A stretch of DNA of 64,000 nucleotides from Leucobacter coleopterorum (GTDB lineage: Bacteria > Actinomycetota > Actinomycetes > Actinomycetales > Microbacteriaceae), in contig NZ_CP049933.1 in assembly GCF_011382985.1 (NCBI RefSeq), positions 930,001 through 994,000 of the forward strand, written 5' to 3'. Under the pieces are notes generated by a model that worked only from the letters and a program-made list of their open reading frames with translations, had not been told where the DNA came from and did not search any database. Positions within the stretch are counted from its first letter, which is position 1; every line of letters starts with the position of its first letter. Below are positions 26,230 through 37,318 of the stretch, one piece after another. A program made the translations under genes and the position numbers.

Positions 26230-29200
26230 ATGTATCGTTCACGCAAACGTCCGCGTGCTCTGGCTGTTTCGACGGGTGATGTTCTGCGGCGTTTGTTCGT
26301 GAGGATCGCCGCGTTTGCCGTTGTGGCTGCGGTGGCGACCGGGGCAGGGCTCGTTGCTGGATTGACTCCCGCGTCCGCTGCAACCGGTGAGTACACGGTT
26401 GAACTGAGCGCGCCTGAGTCGATTGCCGTTCGTCAGGGTTTCTCCTACAACGTCACCGTGCTGACACCCGAGGCCGATGCCACCTTGCCCGCAACCGGGA
26501 TTGTGCTGACCGCACAGCTGCCCAAGGGGTTGCGCTTTGATTCCGTGCCCTACGGCGGTACAAACGTTGTAGCAAGCGCCCCCTATACGATGAGGCCACC
26601 AACCTGGTGCAGCTGGCCCTTCGCGACCTCACCGAGGGGATCAGCGCGATCGTCTTCACCGTGACGCAGGTGGATACCGCGGTTATGGACGCCTCGACGG
26701 TGTTTGACACGACGATTACGGCTACCGCCACGAGCTCGGGCATTGTGCCCACCGATTCCGCCTCGACTCGTGTGGTGGGCGATCTAAGCTACCGTCCGGT
26801 CAAGGCGCACTCCACCGTTATTGGCAGCTCAAACCGTGACGTCACTTATACCTTTGATGTGGTGACGAACGACGCCACGCAGACCGGCCAAACCTTCACC
26901 TCGTGGGGTCAGCGCTTTACCGACAAGCTTCCCGCGGGTGCGGTGGTCACCGACAGCTTCTCCACAATTGGGGGAACCTGGACAACCTCCGGTGATCCTG
27001 CCACTGGGCAGACGATGACGTGGGAGCGGACCGGCACAGCTTATGGCCCTTCGACGGTCAGCATGGTGCCTGGCAACCAGCGAGTTGGGATAACCGTGCA
27101 CTATCCGGCCGATGCTTTTCCCGAGGGATCCCGTCCCCCGACCAACACTGTGCATCTTGACGTGAGCGACCACAGCGGTCAGTGGGAATCACGCACGAAC
27201 GCGCAGACACAGGGCCCCGCGTTTGGGCCAGGTACCAATGGCCAGCAGGTAGCGATTGAAACCAACGCACACTTTGCGACGGGCCAAGACACCGCCCTGT
27301 GGGGCAACGCGCAGTGGTTGGCGCAGTACGGCGTCAAAGCGTCGTACCTGAGCTCTGCTGATAATGAAGCGCTGAACACCATGGTGGTTGAGAACTCCTC
27401 GGCACTTGATGCGGACACCGCCGTGTTTTTTGAGCACAGCGACATTCGACGGCTCGCGGTGCTGTTCAACCCGACGCTGAAGGCCGCGAATGTGCCCTAC
27501 TCGGTGGAATACACCACCACGGCTGGGTCGCAGTGGAAGACATACGGCACGGGACTCACCACCGCTAACGATCTGCGTATGAACTTTGTGCCGCAGGGGT
27601 CGACCGGCTGGTCCTCAGATAACTACAACCTCACGCAGTTTCTTCCCTGGGCGAGACCGTGACCGGGTGGCGCATTAACGTCTCATCGGGTGCCGGGCAG
27701 GCCAGAATTCCGAGCGGTGCTCAACTGCAGGTTGCTCCCTCGTACGTCCCCCTGTACACCGGTGCCGCCGGTGGAAGCAACACCTACAAGAACACCGCGG
27801 TTGTCAACGCGACGGCCCAAAACGGCGCAGCGCTGAACGAGGCGGCCGACAGTGCAACGCCGAGCGTCGTTGACCGTGTCCCGATCGTGAGTCACGTGCT
27901 GCAGACACCCTCAACTCTCACGGTGGGTGAGTCGTCGAACTACCTCGTCAATATTTCGAATCAGGATCCCGCGCGTTCCTACAGCGACTCGGTCATGAAG
28001 GTCGTGCTGCCCGTTGGGGTCTTCTACGACGCCACCGCTGGCGTAACTCCGGCCTACGCGAAGACGCCGACCTCGGGTGTCACTGTACTGACACCGGGCA
28101 ACGGGCTGACCGTGACGACCGAGACCGTGACGGACACCGATGGCGAGCACCAGGTTGTGGTGTTTGTCTTTGATTCGCTTGAGAGCTTGAGGATCTCAGG
28201 GCAGCCGCAGGAACGAAACGACTCGTACGGCTTCAGGTACTACGTGCCGGTGCAGGTTTTGCCGCAAGCGTATGATCCGAAGACGACCTCGGTAGACGTG
28301 CGCAACTACGCCTACACCAACGACGCCACTCACACCGCGACAACCATGGGCTTCTTCCCCTCGTATTATGCCGCCGACAAGTTCGACTTCAACCCAAACC
28401 TGGCGAACATCGCGCTAGCAAGCCAAACCTCTCGCGTGGCAACCTCGGGCGGGTTGCTCATTGGCAAGCTGGTGCGCTCTGAAACCGACGCCGACTGGGC
28501 GCTGTCTGCCAAGACGGCGACCCCGGGCAGCGCGCAGTGGCAGGTCTATGTCTCGAACGTGCTCGCTGACCCCGTCACTGATCTGGAGCTTTTTGATCGC
28601 ATGCCGTACCGCGGCGACGACCGCGGTTCGGCCTTCGACGAGAAACTGGCGGGGCCCGTCACCGGAAACCCGGAGGGTTCCACCATTGAGTATTCGAAGG
28701 ATGCCACCACAGCTGCTAACGGTACGTGGTCTAGTGATCCAATTGGAGCAACCGCAGTGCGAGTGCGCTTGGACACTCTCGCACCGGGGGAGCGCTTCAC
28801 GCTTGTGATTAGCTCTGTGACCGATGCCTCCGCTCTGCGGGCGGGTTCTAGCGCTACGAACAGCGTCAGCGCGAGCGCGATCTACCACGGCGCGGTTCGC
28901 GAGTTCTCCTCGAACGATGCGGTGCTTGCCGTCGAGGCTGCTCCGTCCATGTCGCTCGTCAAGAAGACCAACGGTGTCGCCTACAACCAGGCTCCGGGTG
29001 CCCGCGTGGTCACAGGCAGTGATGTCGTTTGGACGTACGAGGTGGCTAACACGGGCAACGCGCCGCTGGATCAGGTTGCCGTCGACGATGAGTTCACTGA
29101 TGGTTCGGGCGTTGCAGGTGTGTTCAGCGCAACCTCACCTGAAAAGGGTACTTTGCAACCGGGTGAAACACGCACGTTTACTGCCACCGCGGTTGCCGTC

Positions 29201-29892
29201 GAGGGGCAGTACCACAACGTCGCAACGGCGACTGCTGTGGCCGTTGACGATGCTGGGGTACCGCTTGCCGAACGGGTCGAACCGGCTTCAGATCAGTCGT
29301 GGTATCTGGGTGGTACCAGCGGCCTGGCGGTGGTCAAGACCACCAACGGTGAACGAGTGGTGTCGGCCCCGGACTCAAGCTCCAACCTGGCAGCAAAGTG
29401 ACCTGGACCTACTCTGTGTCCAACCCCGGAACCGCCGCGCTCAACAGTGTGTTGGTTGAGGATCACGACGCCGACGGCAAGCTGGTTTTCTCACACACGA
29501 TTCCCTCTCTCGCGGCCGGTGCATCGGTCACACTAGAGGCAGATGGTGTCGCGATCGCGGGCCAGTATCGCAACACCGTGACGGTCACTGCGGCAGACCC
29601 CATCGCCGCGGGTGAGCTCGTGGCGGCCGATGACTCCTACTACTTTGGGGTGGCTGCTGGTATCACACCCATCCCTGGCCCTGAAAAAACACTGTCACGC
29701 ATGATTGATGGCACAACCACCGTAGAAGAGACGGGAGCGACTCCCACTGCGAAAGGGATCGCGACTCAGTCTGCAGACTTGGCCCGCACCGGAGCCAGTT
29801 CAGGGAGTCCGTTTGTGCTCACGCTGGTGTTTGTGCTGCTTGTGGGTGCAGGATCGCTGCTGCTGATGCGCCGGATGCCTAGCCGGGCCTGA
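26230..29892 (+). CDS. Large cell-wall anchored adhesin with LARTG sorting signal, frameshifted as read
   Basis: About 1,220 residues when repaired. A long signal peptide (FVRIAAFAVVAAVATGAGLV, cleaved after ASAA) is followed by Thr/Ser-rich beta domains resembling isopeptide/DUF11-type adhesin modules. At least two C-terminal repeats start MSLVKKTNGVAYNQ and LAVVKTTNGERV and contain VTWTYSVSNPGTAALNSVLV. The C-terminus has LARTGASSG, a hydrophobic helix and RRMPSRA, a sortase signal. Three frame changes occur: CCCCC 26579-26583, GGG 27649-27651 and near 29357-29370. The first two are repaired by one base in a run. Likely surface adhesin or stalk; ligand unknown. Confidence 0.82.
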
Positions 29893-29929
29893 TGCGTTCA
29901 AAGACAAAGCGAGATCGCCTCCTTCGACA

Positions 29930-30085
29930 GTGATAGCTGCAGAGACGTTGTCGACCACCGGTGGTGCTGGATCGCTCTCGCTGATCGGGGCAGGAAGGCC
30001 TAGCGACACTAGCCGGTGCCGCCATTGTGGTGTTCCGAAAGCGTCGACTGCAGCTGCCCGTAAACACGCAGACGAGATGCTTGCC
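29930..30085 (+). pseudogene. Sorting-signal remnant of a second cell-wall protein
   Basis: Directly after the adhesin, one frame encodes LSTTGGAGSLSLIGAG and a neighbouring frame TLAGAAIVVFRKRRLQLPVN. Together they form an LPXTG-like motif, hydrophobic helix and basic tail. No upstream domain survives, so this is the tail of a deleted sortase substrate. Confidence 0.5.
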
Positions 30086-30690
30086 GCGTGTGTGAAATGG
30101 GCACAAGACCGCAAGTCTGCTGGGGACCCCACGTACGGTGGAGTTAACTCCGGTTGTGGGTAGCACGCCTGCATGAGTCGATGTTTCAGGAGAGGTTGTC
30201 ACCGGGGTGGTGAGAGGCGCAACCGGGGTGACGGGAGGGGCCGCGGGGTTAGCGCCGTTACCACTACCGTTTCCGCCCGCATCCTAGCGCTGAGCCTCAC
30301 CCGATACCTCGGTCGCAGCGCGACCAGTCAACGTGATCGTCCCATAATTTACGTACTCAGCCAAGGAAGAATCAGTCACGACCGTGTCAATAATCATGGT
30401 GATGGGGTTTCGTTGCTGGTTTCGCGGTGGATGTGTCTCCCGATTTAGATCCATCAGGCACCGCCCATGTGCAGTCAAATGCAACTCGGTCATACATTGC
30501 TACGTTGCCCGTTAAGCTCGTGGTCACCGAAGTGATCGTGTTTGGGATCTCAACTGCGTTGGTTGGGAGTGCTGACCCGTTCAGATCAGCGGTGATGGTA
30601 ACAGCTAGCGCAATTGGCGAAGCAAGACCAAACTTTTTGGCACGGCTGGGAAGGGAGACGGTGTGAGTCAGGCAAAAGTACCTATTATCT
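30080..30690 (-). pseudogene. Decayed secreted/surface protein
   Basis: Minus-strand frames give, in order, FGLASPIALAVTITADLNGS with NTITSVTTSLTGNVAMYDRV, then ITMIIDTVVTDSSLAEYVNY with GTITLTGRAAT. A Pro/Thr-rich stretch (ANPAAPPVTPVAPLTTPVTT) ending in VLPTTGVNS follows. The order beta domain, Pro/Thr spacer, LPTTG is that of a wall-anchored protein, but it needs two frame changes and lacks both the start and the membrane helix. I cannot name the family. Confidence 0.4.
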
Positions 30691-30990
30691 TGAAGCGAGG
30701 GACGGTGCGGTTGTAACGAAGAAGTAGAAGAACACGCGGATGCGCAGAGGCAACGGAAACGCCTAATCTTTGCAGAACCTCTTTTTGCCCCGCGTAAAGG
30801 CTGTTCCCCAGAACTAGATTGAAGGACAATGCCGCGCACCATCCCGCAACCGGCTAGGCAATCTTGTTCCAATTTTCTAGTGCAGGGCAGGAACTTCAAC
30901 TGAAAATTAGCAACAAACATGGTTGATGGCATCAACGACTAGGGCATGCTACTGAAGAGATCGCGGGTCTTGGGATAGAATAGTAGCCTC
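30691..30990. other. Intergenic, nothing recognised
   Basis: 300 bases in which only short frames occur. A minus-strand frame continues upstream of the decayed surface protein but shows no signal peptide or family motif. I see no repeat or RNA gene. Confidence 0.4.
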
Positions 30991-31120
30991 ATGCTGGATG
31001 CGAACGTGATCGTTTTTCTCTCGGGTGGTTTTGTGCTGGTTTGCCACGGCCGATACAAGTGGAGCTCCTTCCGTGTTACCGAAAGAGCCCTTCGCAGTGA
31101 AATCGCCCTCACTTCGTCCT
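30991..31120 (+). pseudogene. N-terminal fragment of a pyridoxamine 5'-phosphate oxidase-like protein
   Basis: ATG 30991 begins MLDANVIVFLSG. After one frame change the sequence reads LCWFATADTSGAPSVLPKEP. The FATAD..G.P.V.PKE pattern is the N-terminal strand pair of small flavin split-barrel proteins. Nothing after about 31120 continues the fold, so the gene is truncated. Confidence 0.5.
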
Positions 31121-31313
31121 AGATCACATCACGCGACACGACATCCAGATTCAAGCGCAAATCATCCGGTCGGATTTAGTAACATACCAAACACACCACT
31201 CGTGAGGCGCGGTCCTAGGGAGCCTCGTTCGAATCATGAGACAGGGCGTGCATTATTGCGGGTTCGTGTACACAAGCCGCCGGAAGATAGGAAGCAGCCT
31301 CGGTGGCCAAGGC

Positions 31314-33909
31314 TCAAGAATTCCAGTCCCAGTTCAGGTCGAGAAGATCGGCGCGGTTTCGAATGCCGAGCTTACGGTAGGCATGTGAGAGATGAGCCTC
31401 AACTGTGCGGAAACTGATGGTGAGATGTTCCGCGATAGCGGGATTGCTCAGGCCTTTTGCCGCGAGACGGGTGATTTCCTTTTCACGATCCGAGAGGCCG
31501 GCCGTGACCTGAAAATGTTTTCCGTGCAGCCAATTTGCTGCAGAGACGTCGATGTCATCACGAAGTCGAACAATGCGTTCGGTCAGACTATCCGCTCGTC
31601 TGATTCCCGCCTCATCTTGGTTTGCGAGACACAATCGACGGAGCTCAGCAGCGCAGTATTGAGCCGAAGCGAGTCTGCCCGCTTCGATCAGGTGGTTAGT
31701 GCTGCTCTCCAACGCAGGAACGTCGGACTGCGCCATCGCCATGATGTAGCCGAGGAAGTGGGTACGCCAGGACCCCTCCATTGCTGGTAGTAAGGGGTAG
31801 ACCTCTGGCAACAAATCGCCCGTTCTCATAAGCGCGCTGCAGATCAAAGCCCCATCAACGGCTGAGAGAACATAACCGAGCTGTGTGAGTTGATCAAACG
31901 ACTGACGCAATGACTGTAGGGCAGCCGCACGATCGCCAGCGAGATGGTGCAGGTTCGCGCGGGCTACGGAGGAAGTTGCCGCGGGAAGCGGACACGGCGA
32001 GAGCTGCGGTCGCTCTGCTTCTTTCGTGAGAGACTCAGCAAGGCTGAAGTGCCCTCCAAGGCTGCTGAAGACTGCCGCATAACTCAGTAGTGCAACATGC
32101 GTGCGTTCCTGTCCGACGGCTGGTGGCCCGAGCGTCAACACTGCTCCAAGCAGCGATTCGCCAGCTCCATAATGGCCAACTGCTTGTAAGCAGGTTGCTG
32201 CGGGCAGAGCATATGCGTGAGTGAGGGGGAGATCAAAGCGTTCGAGAGCCCTATTGAGGAGCTTCATCGACCTTTCAAAACCCCAGGTGACCTCTCCATT
32301 GCCCATTCTGGCCCACAGGTGCATCAGCTCGTGCGCGGAGGCGAGCTCGCTGTGAGGAGGTGGCGTCATTTGGTTCAGTATGCCCAGTGCGGAAACCGGT
32401 TTGCCTTGCACAATACAAACGTAGGACGCTGTCACCTCTGCCCATCCCGAAATAGCCTGATCTGGGCGACGCATGTTTGCAAGCTGATCATCGACGTCGT
32501 CGGGGATTCCGCACATATCAATCTGGATCTGTAGCGCAACCGCAAGGAGATACTCGGAATAGGGGAGGAGCGCTGGGGGATTGTGTGTGCGAGCTCGATT
32601 GCTTCGGTCGCTCGATCGAGCCGATAGGCGAGCCAACGCATTCTCAGCTGACGGAATCTGGCTCTGTCGCGGGGGCTGTCGTCGTTGTTTTCTCGCATTT
32701 GCGCGTAGACAGCTTCGATTTCATCGGGATTTGCGGGGAAAGAATGAAGCTCGGTAAGGAGCGCCAAGCCGCTAGTGAAGCTCAGCTGTTTAGCCCAGGA
32801 ATCCCTGGCCGCTGTTAGTCTCGCCATTCGTTCGTCAGCGACAGCACCGCTCAATGCAGAATTTGCAGTGGAAAGCGCGCTATCGACTCTTGAGTTTGCG
32901 GTGGTGCTTGAGAAATTCGAAACGGGGAGCTTTCCGCGTAGAGCTTCAGTGACTCGTCTGCGGCGTAGAGAGGTGGGTTCATGGCGTACCCACTCCCCAA
33001 TGAGAGGGGGATCGAGTGCGACTTTGGGGTGTGCATCGGTAGAGACAATCGCGATGGTTTCAGCGGCTTCAAGAGACTCAAGGTCTTCTTCGCCGATGAG
33101 GTCGACTGCGATGGTGAGGTCCAGTGCCCCGTGGATGCCAAGCGCATCTATGAGATCTAGCTGGCTACGCGTCAGTCCTTGGAGCAGATACTTCACTGAT
33201 CCCGTCAATTTTTCGTCCCAGAATTCACCAGACATAGACCAGACCCCATCTCTGGGGTGAGGCGGCCCGACATTGTTGCAGCGTCAGCAATCGCTGTCAC
33301 AAGGCTTGGTATCCCGCCAGACAAGCGATAGATGTTTGACAAAACATCTAACTCGGCAGGTCCACCGAGCCGATGGAGAAGTAGCGCCGTCGTTGCTTCG
33401 AACGTAAGGGGCCCGAGCTTAAGCATGATCCCCGAAGGCGTAATAGACGGGATAGAACGCTCTGAGGGCGAAGCTGTGTCCGCTGCGAAGTTGGCCCGAG
33501 AAATAACAAGGGGCGTCTTGGTTTCTGCGTGAATTGATGCCAGTACGGTCCAAGAGTCGTCATCAAGAAAGTGTGCGTCATCTACGATAAGGACGCTGGG
33601 GTATCCGGACACTGAAGCGATCAGCGCTGACGCGGGGTCGTTGCTTGTCGCCGTGTCTGACTGTCCAAGAGCAGTCCCGAATCCCGCGAGTTCAAGCGCC
33701 CGCAGGGGCATGTGCGACGTTGCGGGATAGCCTGAGATTGTGATGACCTTGCGTCCAGCATCAAGCAGTTCTACTGCGATTGCTTTGAGGAGTTTGGAAC
33801 GACCGCTGCCGACCCGCCCTACAACGTCGACAGAGATGTTCTTGAGGATGGCGCTCTTGCAAGCCTTCAGTTCTTCTGGGCGTGCGTGAAATACCATCGA
33901 AATCTCCAT
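31314..33909 (-). CDS. Large LuxR-family (LAL/MalT-type) ATPase regulator, frameshifted as read
   Basis: About 865 residues in three frames. The first (from ATG 33909) is an AAA-type ATPase domain with P-loop VGRVGSGRSKLL and Walker B VLIVDDAHFLDDDS. The middle (MSGEFWDEKLTGSVKYLLQG and on) and the last third are helical TPR-like modules. The C-terminal LuxR helix-turn-helix is LSDREKEITRLAAKGLSNPA with ISFRTVEAHLSHAYRKLG. One G restored at CCCC 33244-33247 and one C at GGGGG 32575-32579 (plus-strand positions) rejoin it. LAL regulators bind a ligand through the TPR part and activate transcription. The target may be among the neighbouring, partly deleted genes. Confidence 0.86.
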
Positions 33910-34431
33910 ACTTGCTATCTGGGTTTATAGAAGCATATTGCGCGGCTAATGCGTATGCCGATCGAAAACATAAATTAGAGCGAGTTTGCTGAGTGTCGAA
34001 AGAGTAGTCCTTACCGAGGACTAACACTAGGGCCGCACCCACTTACCCGCCCAAGTCGATGTCCACTGGGTGACCAGAAGTAGACGCTACGACTGTTGCG
34101 TCGAAGTTCAACGTATCGATCCAGTGGGGTGCATTTGCGTACGGGCCTGTCTCACCGCAGCCACAAACGGATTGTGCCGCGCGACCCGGTTCAGCGCTAG
34201 CGAAAGAGACATCATTGCAAGGGTCACGACAGCAACGAGAGTCACTGCCTTGCGCAGTAGCGGCACTCGCTCCGATCTCTCTGATTACTGCGGAAATGAG
34301 CATCCGTGAGTTGGTCTCCGTGCCCAGATCTAGTCCGCTTGAGCGTGTGCCATTTGCCGCACTGGGGCGCGGATTGCGGCCGCGCGTTGAGCCAGTGGGG
34401 CCTTTGCCGAAAAGTACGCCAGCTGTGTAGG
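33910..34431. other. Intergenic region with no confident gene
   Basis: 522 bases. The 33910-34040 part is AT-rich and is the likely promoter of the LAL regulator. On the minus strand 34270-34120 could encode a hydrophobic start (AVTLVAVVTLAMMSLSLALN), and 34160-34046 in another frame reads CGETGPYANAPHWIDTLNFD with DIDLGG at its end. These may be pieces of one small exported protein, but I recognise no family. Confidence 0.35.
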
Positions 34432-34877
34432 ATCTGCTGCTCATCATCGTTGTCTACACCGTGTTTGTGGTGGTTGCCTCGGTAGTCGCAGGACTGGTTT
34501 CGGATCGCCTGCAGCGTCGACGGGTACTCACGGTGGCGGCGGCCCTGGTACAAGCGATTTCGGGGATCCTGATCACTGTTTCACCGACCTTCACCATGAC
34601 GATGGTGGCGGCCGCCCTCATGGGAGTCGGCTACGGTGCCTTCATGACGGTGGGATTGGCCTTCGCCACCGACCTGCTGCCGAGCGGCCGAAACAATGCC
34701 CGTGATCTCGGCGTTGTTAACGTGATCGCGGCACTCGGGCAACTCCTTGGTCCGACTATCGGTGCGGGGCTGGTTGCCCTAGTCGGAGGATTTTGGCTTG
34801 TATTCGCCGCTGCCTCGGCGCTTTCGCTTGTTGGCGCGGTGCTGACGGCGCTGGCTCGAGAACGCAACGCCGCCTGA
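34432..34877 (+). pseudogene. C-terminal third of an MFS transporter
   Basis: An open frame of about 148 codons with four hydrophobic helices (VVYTVFVVVASVVAGLVSDR, LQRRRVLTVAAALVQAISGI) and the motif GVGYGAFMTVGLAFATDLLP. It begins right after an in-frame stop at 34429 without a start or the first eight helices. Sequence quality is gene-like to the normal end (ARERNAA, stop), so the loss is a single large 5' deletion. Confidence 0.7.
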
Positions 34878-35388
34878 GCCCCGAACGCAGCGGCTATTCC
34901 GTGAGTTCCCAGCCTGGGGTGCTGTCGTCCTCTGGAGTGGCTGGGTGGGATTGCTGTCGGGATTCGATCAGTACGGATGCAACGAGCCCTGTGCTCAGTG
35001 CCATTGTGATGAGCGACCCGAACCGTCGACGGTGGCCCTCACCTCGTTTGGGCGTGAAGCTAGTTTTCTTCAGCAATGCAGTCCCTAACCTATTGTTCCA
35101 ATAATGGTGCGCGCGCAGCACTGTGACGGCGCGCGATGGCACCGTCGCTGCGCGACAGCTCAGCATTAAGAGATCCGAACACCCGTGACCCATTACAGAA
35201 GTTCTTCAACGAATTTCGCAGTCGGATAAGATCGTTGCCCCTACCCCGGACCAACGCGAGAACGCAACTGTGCATTTCCAGATGCGCTCGCAAAAGAATG
35301 CTCCGGCCAGCAGTAGGTGCCGCTGTGAGGGGCGGCTCAAACGTGGTGAGGCGCGGAAGTTGGGATGCGAATCAATCGGTCGTCGTGA
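34878..35388. other. Intergenic, possible small minus-strand gene only
   Basis: 511 bases. On the minus strand 35075-34894 could encode a short protein (KKTSFTPKRGEGHRRRFGSL, one hydrophobic segment TMALSTGLVASVLI, end TPGWELTE). Its start would be TTG without a ribosome site, so I do not call it. 35100-35388 contains short frames only. Confidence 0.3.
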
Positions 35389-35862
35389 CTAAGTGGGGTC
35401 CGTTACGTCTGCCACCTGAGCGTTCAAAACGCTGACGATGTCGCTCGCAGCGAGCGTCGCGGCGACACCGTGTTCACCAGCTCCGATTGAGACGGCTGTC
35501 CCCGTCACACGAGCATCCACGATCACTGGCCATGCTCTTGATGAGCCAAATGGAGTGATGGTGCCGCGCTCATAACCGGTAACCTCTTGCGCGACATCTT
35601 TGTTGGGCAGCGATAACCGGGTGACACCGAGCAGTGTGCGCAGCTTAGGCCAAGATATTTGTCGGTCCCCGGGAATGAGTACAAACAGAAAATCGTCGTC
35701 GGCTCTGCGCACTACGAGGGTTTTGATAATTTGTGAGGGTGCGACGCCCCTGGCCTGGGCAGCATCTTCAAGTGACCTCACTTGCCCGTGCCGCGTGATA
35801 GTGAACGAAACGCCAGAAGCTTCAAACGCTTCTGCCGCCCGCCGCTCAGATTCTTCACTCAT
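35389..35862 (-). CDS. YbaK/EbsC-type aminoacyl-tRNA deacylase
   Basis: Product of 157 residues covering the whole YbaK/ProX fold. VRSLEDAAQARGVAPSQIIK contains the family helix, followed by TLVVRRADDDFLFVLIPGDR. The glycine-rich loop GYERGTITPFGSS and GAGEHGVAATLAASDIV near the end surround the active site, with the catalytic Lys in QIIKTL. YbaK proteins hydrolyse mischarged Cys- or Ala-tRNAs. Actinobacterial relatives act in trans, and the exact substrate is not predictable. Monocistronic, with no link to neighbours. Confidence 0.9.
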   Translation of the reverse strand: MSEESERRAAEAFEASGVSFTITRHGQVRSLEDAAQARGVAPSQIIKTLVVRRADDDFLFVLIPGDRQISWPKLRTLLGVTRLSLPNKDVAQEVTGYERGTITPFGSSRAWPVIVDARVTGTAVSIGAGEHGVAATLAASDIVSVLNAQVADVTDPT

Positions 35863-35934
35863 GAGGCTGACTATAGTCGGCCCCGGGTTCTCCTAACTTA
35901 GAATCCCGGGCCGAAGTGGGTGTCATGCGGCTAA

Positions 35935-36214
35935 GCCGGAAACAACAACCGCGGCTCCCAAAAAGACGACCGAAGCGACAAAAGAGAAAGCCGCTCAAGG
36001 CACTGAGAAGGACCCATACCCGATTGGTAGCCCGGTTCGAAATGGGGATTGGGAAGTTACCGTCAACTCCTGTCAGTCAAGTATCAATGACGCGGTTGTT
36101 GCCGCTGGTGGAGATCTGTCAATGCTGCCCGCGGTAGGCGCAGGAAGTACCACCGGAAAGTTCATGTGGTACCCACCCAACACGGAGATACCGCTGTATA
36201 TTGCTGCGCAATAA
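35935..36214 (+). pseudogene. Remnant of a DUF4352-type lipoprotein
   Basis: A frame without its own start reads KPETTTAAPKKTTEATKEKA, then YPIGSPVRNGDWEVTVNSCQ and MWYPPNTEIPLYIAAQ before TAA. The Lys/Thr/Ala linker followed by Y.IG.PV.NGDWEV is typical of actinobacterial DUF4352 (telokin-like) lipoproteins, whose signal peptide and second half are missing. A Cys codon just upstream could be a leftover lipobox. Confidence 0.5.
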
Positions 36215-36283
36215 TGATGGTGGCCCTGTGCTAAACGCTAGGATTGCAATGTTCATAATGTATTGAACTCCCGGGGAGGGGTA

Positions 36284-37318
36284 GTGGATACGCTGCACAT
36301 TGAGGGGGACAACGCGCCGACCGCGTTTCAAGCGGCGGCGGTTTCGACTGGCACCCTGCCCGATGCCGAACGGGTGCGGTCATTCTTAAATGAAGCTCAC
36401 GTGCGCTACGCGGGAGATTTGAGCGGTGAAGTTGCCGATTACATTCCCGCTCTTGCTGGTGTAGACCCCGAACTCTTTGGGCTGAGTTTGGCCGGTGTCA
36501 ACGGAGCTGTTACTTCGAGCGGCGATGCGCGGGTCGAATTCTCAATACAGTCAATTTCTAAGGCGTTTGTGTTCGCGCTGATCGACCAGTTGGTCGGGCA
36601 CGACACGATTCGCCGTAGCGTTGGTGTGAACAACACTGGGCTGCCGTTCAACTCGATCATGGCGATTGAGCTGAATGATGGAAGCCCGATGAATGCCATG
36701 GTGAACGCTGGGGCGATCACCGCCACAAGCTTTGCGCCGGGCAACAACGTTGAATCTCGTTGGGAGTTTGTCCTCGACGGGCTCTCGAGATTTGCCGGAC
36801 GCGACCTCGTTATCGACGACGAGGTCTATCGCTCAGAGTCAGCGAACAACGGACGCAATCGGGCGATCGCGGGGCTACTGAACAGTTACGGTGCGTTCTC
36901 CGCTGATCCAGAGGAGACAGTTGACGTGTATACACGGCAGTGCTCCGTGCGAGTTACCGCCGAGGATCTTGCGGTTATGGGGGCCACTCTTGCCGACGGC
37001 GGCGTCAACCCAGTCACGGGTGATCAAGTAGTCAATGCTTCAGTCTGTCGGGACACTCTGGCGGCACTAGCTGCAGCAGGACTCTACGAACGTTCAGGGG
37101 ACTGGCTTTACGAAATTGGCATGCCCGGCAAGAGCGGTGTCTCTGGAGGGCTTGTGACGATCTCACCCGGTAAGGGAGCACTCGGTTCTTACGCCCCACG
37201 GCTTGACCCGGCAGGTAACTCGGTGCGTGGTCAGCGAGCCGCACACTTTCTCTCAGGTGCGCTGGGACTGAATCTTTTCTCATCACTTCCACACCCCGCT
37301 GATAGGAGCACATTGTGA
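36284..37318 (+). CDS. glsA: Glutaminase A
   Basis: Serine-dependent glutaminase (beta-lactamase-like fold) converting glutamine to glutamate and ammonia. About 344 residues. Catalytic Ser-Lys pair in FSIQSISKAFVF, with NAMVNAGAI, ESANNGRNRAIAG, SVRVTAEDLAVMG and MPGKSGVSGG as the other active-site blocks. GTG 36284 is preferred since GGGGAGG lies 5 bases upstream; TTG 36263 would add seven residues. It is translationally coupled to the following MFS gene (stop and GTG start overlap). No STAS domain, so this is the short bacterial form. Confidence 0.93.
   Translation: MDTLHIEGDNAPTAFQAAAVSTGTLPDAERVRSFLNEAHVRYAGDLSGEVADYIPALAGVDPELFGLSLAGVNGAVTSSGDARVEFSIQSISKAFVFALIDQLVGHDTIRRSVGVNNTGLPFNSIMAIELNDGSPMNAMVNAGAITATSFAPGNNVESRWEFVLDGLSRFAGRDLVIDDEVYRSESANNGRNRAIAGLLNSYGAFSADPEETVDVYTRQCSVRVTAEDLAVMGATLADGGVNPVTGDQVVNASVCRDTLAALAAAGLYERSGDWLYEIGMPGKSGVSGGLVTISPGKGALGSYAPRLDPAGNSVRGQRAAHFLSGALGLNLFSSLPHPADRSTL

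Noticed and set aside
26453..28888. Several minus-strand frames opposite the adhesin
   Set aside because: They follow from the frame-broken but continuous plus-strand adhesin and carry no signal peptide or domain.
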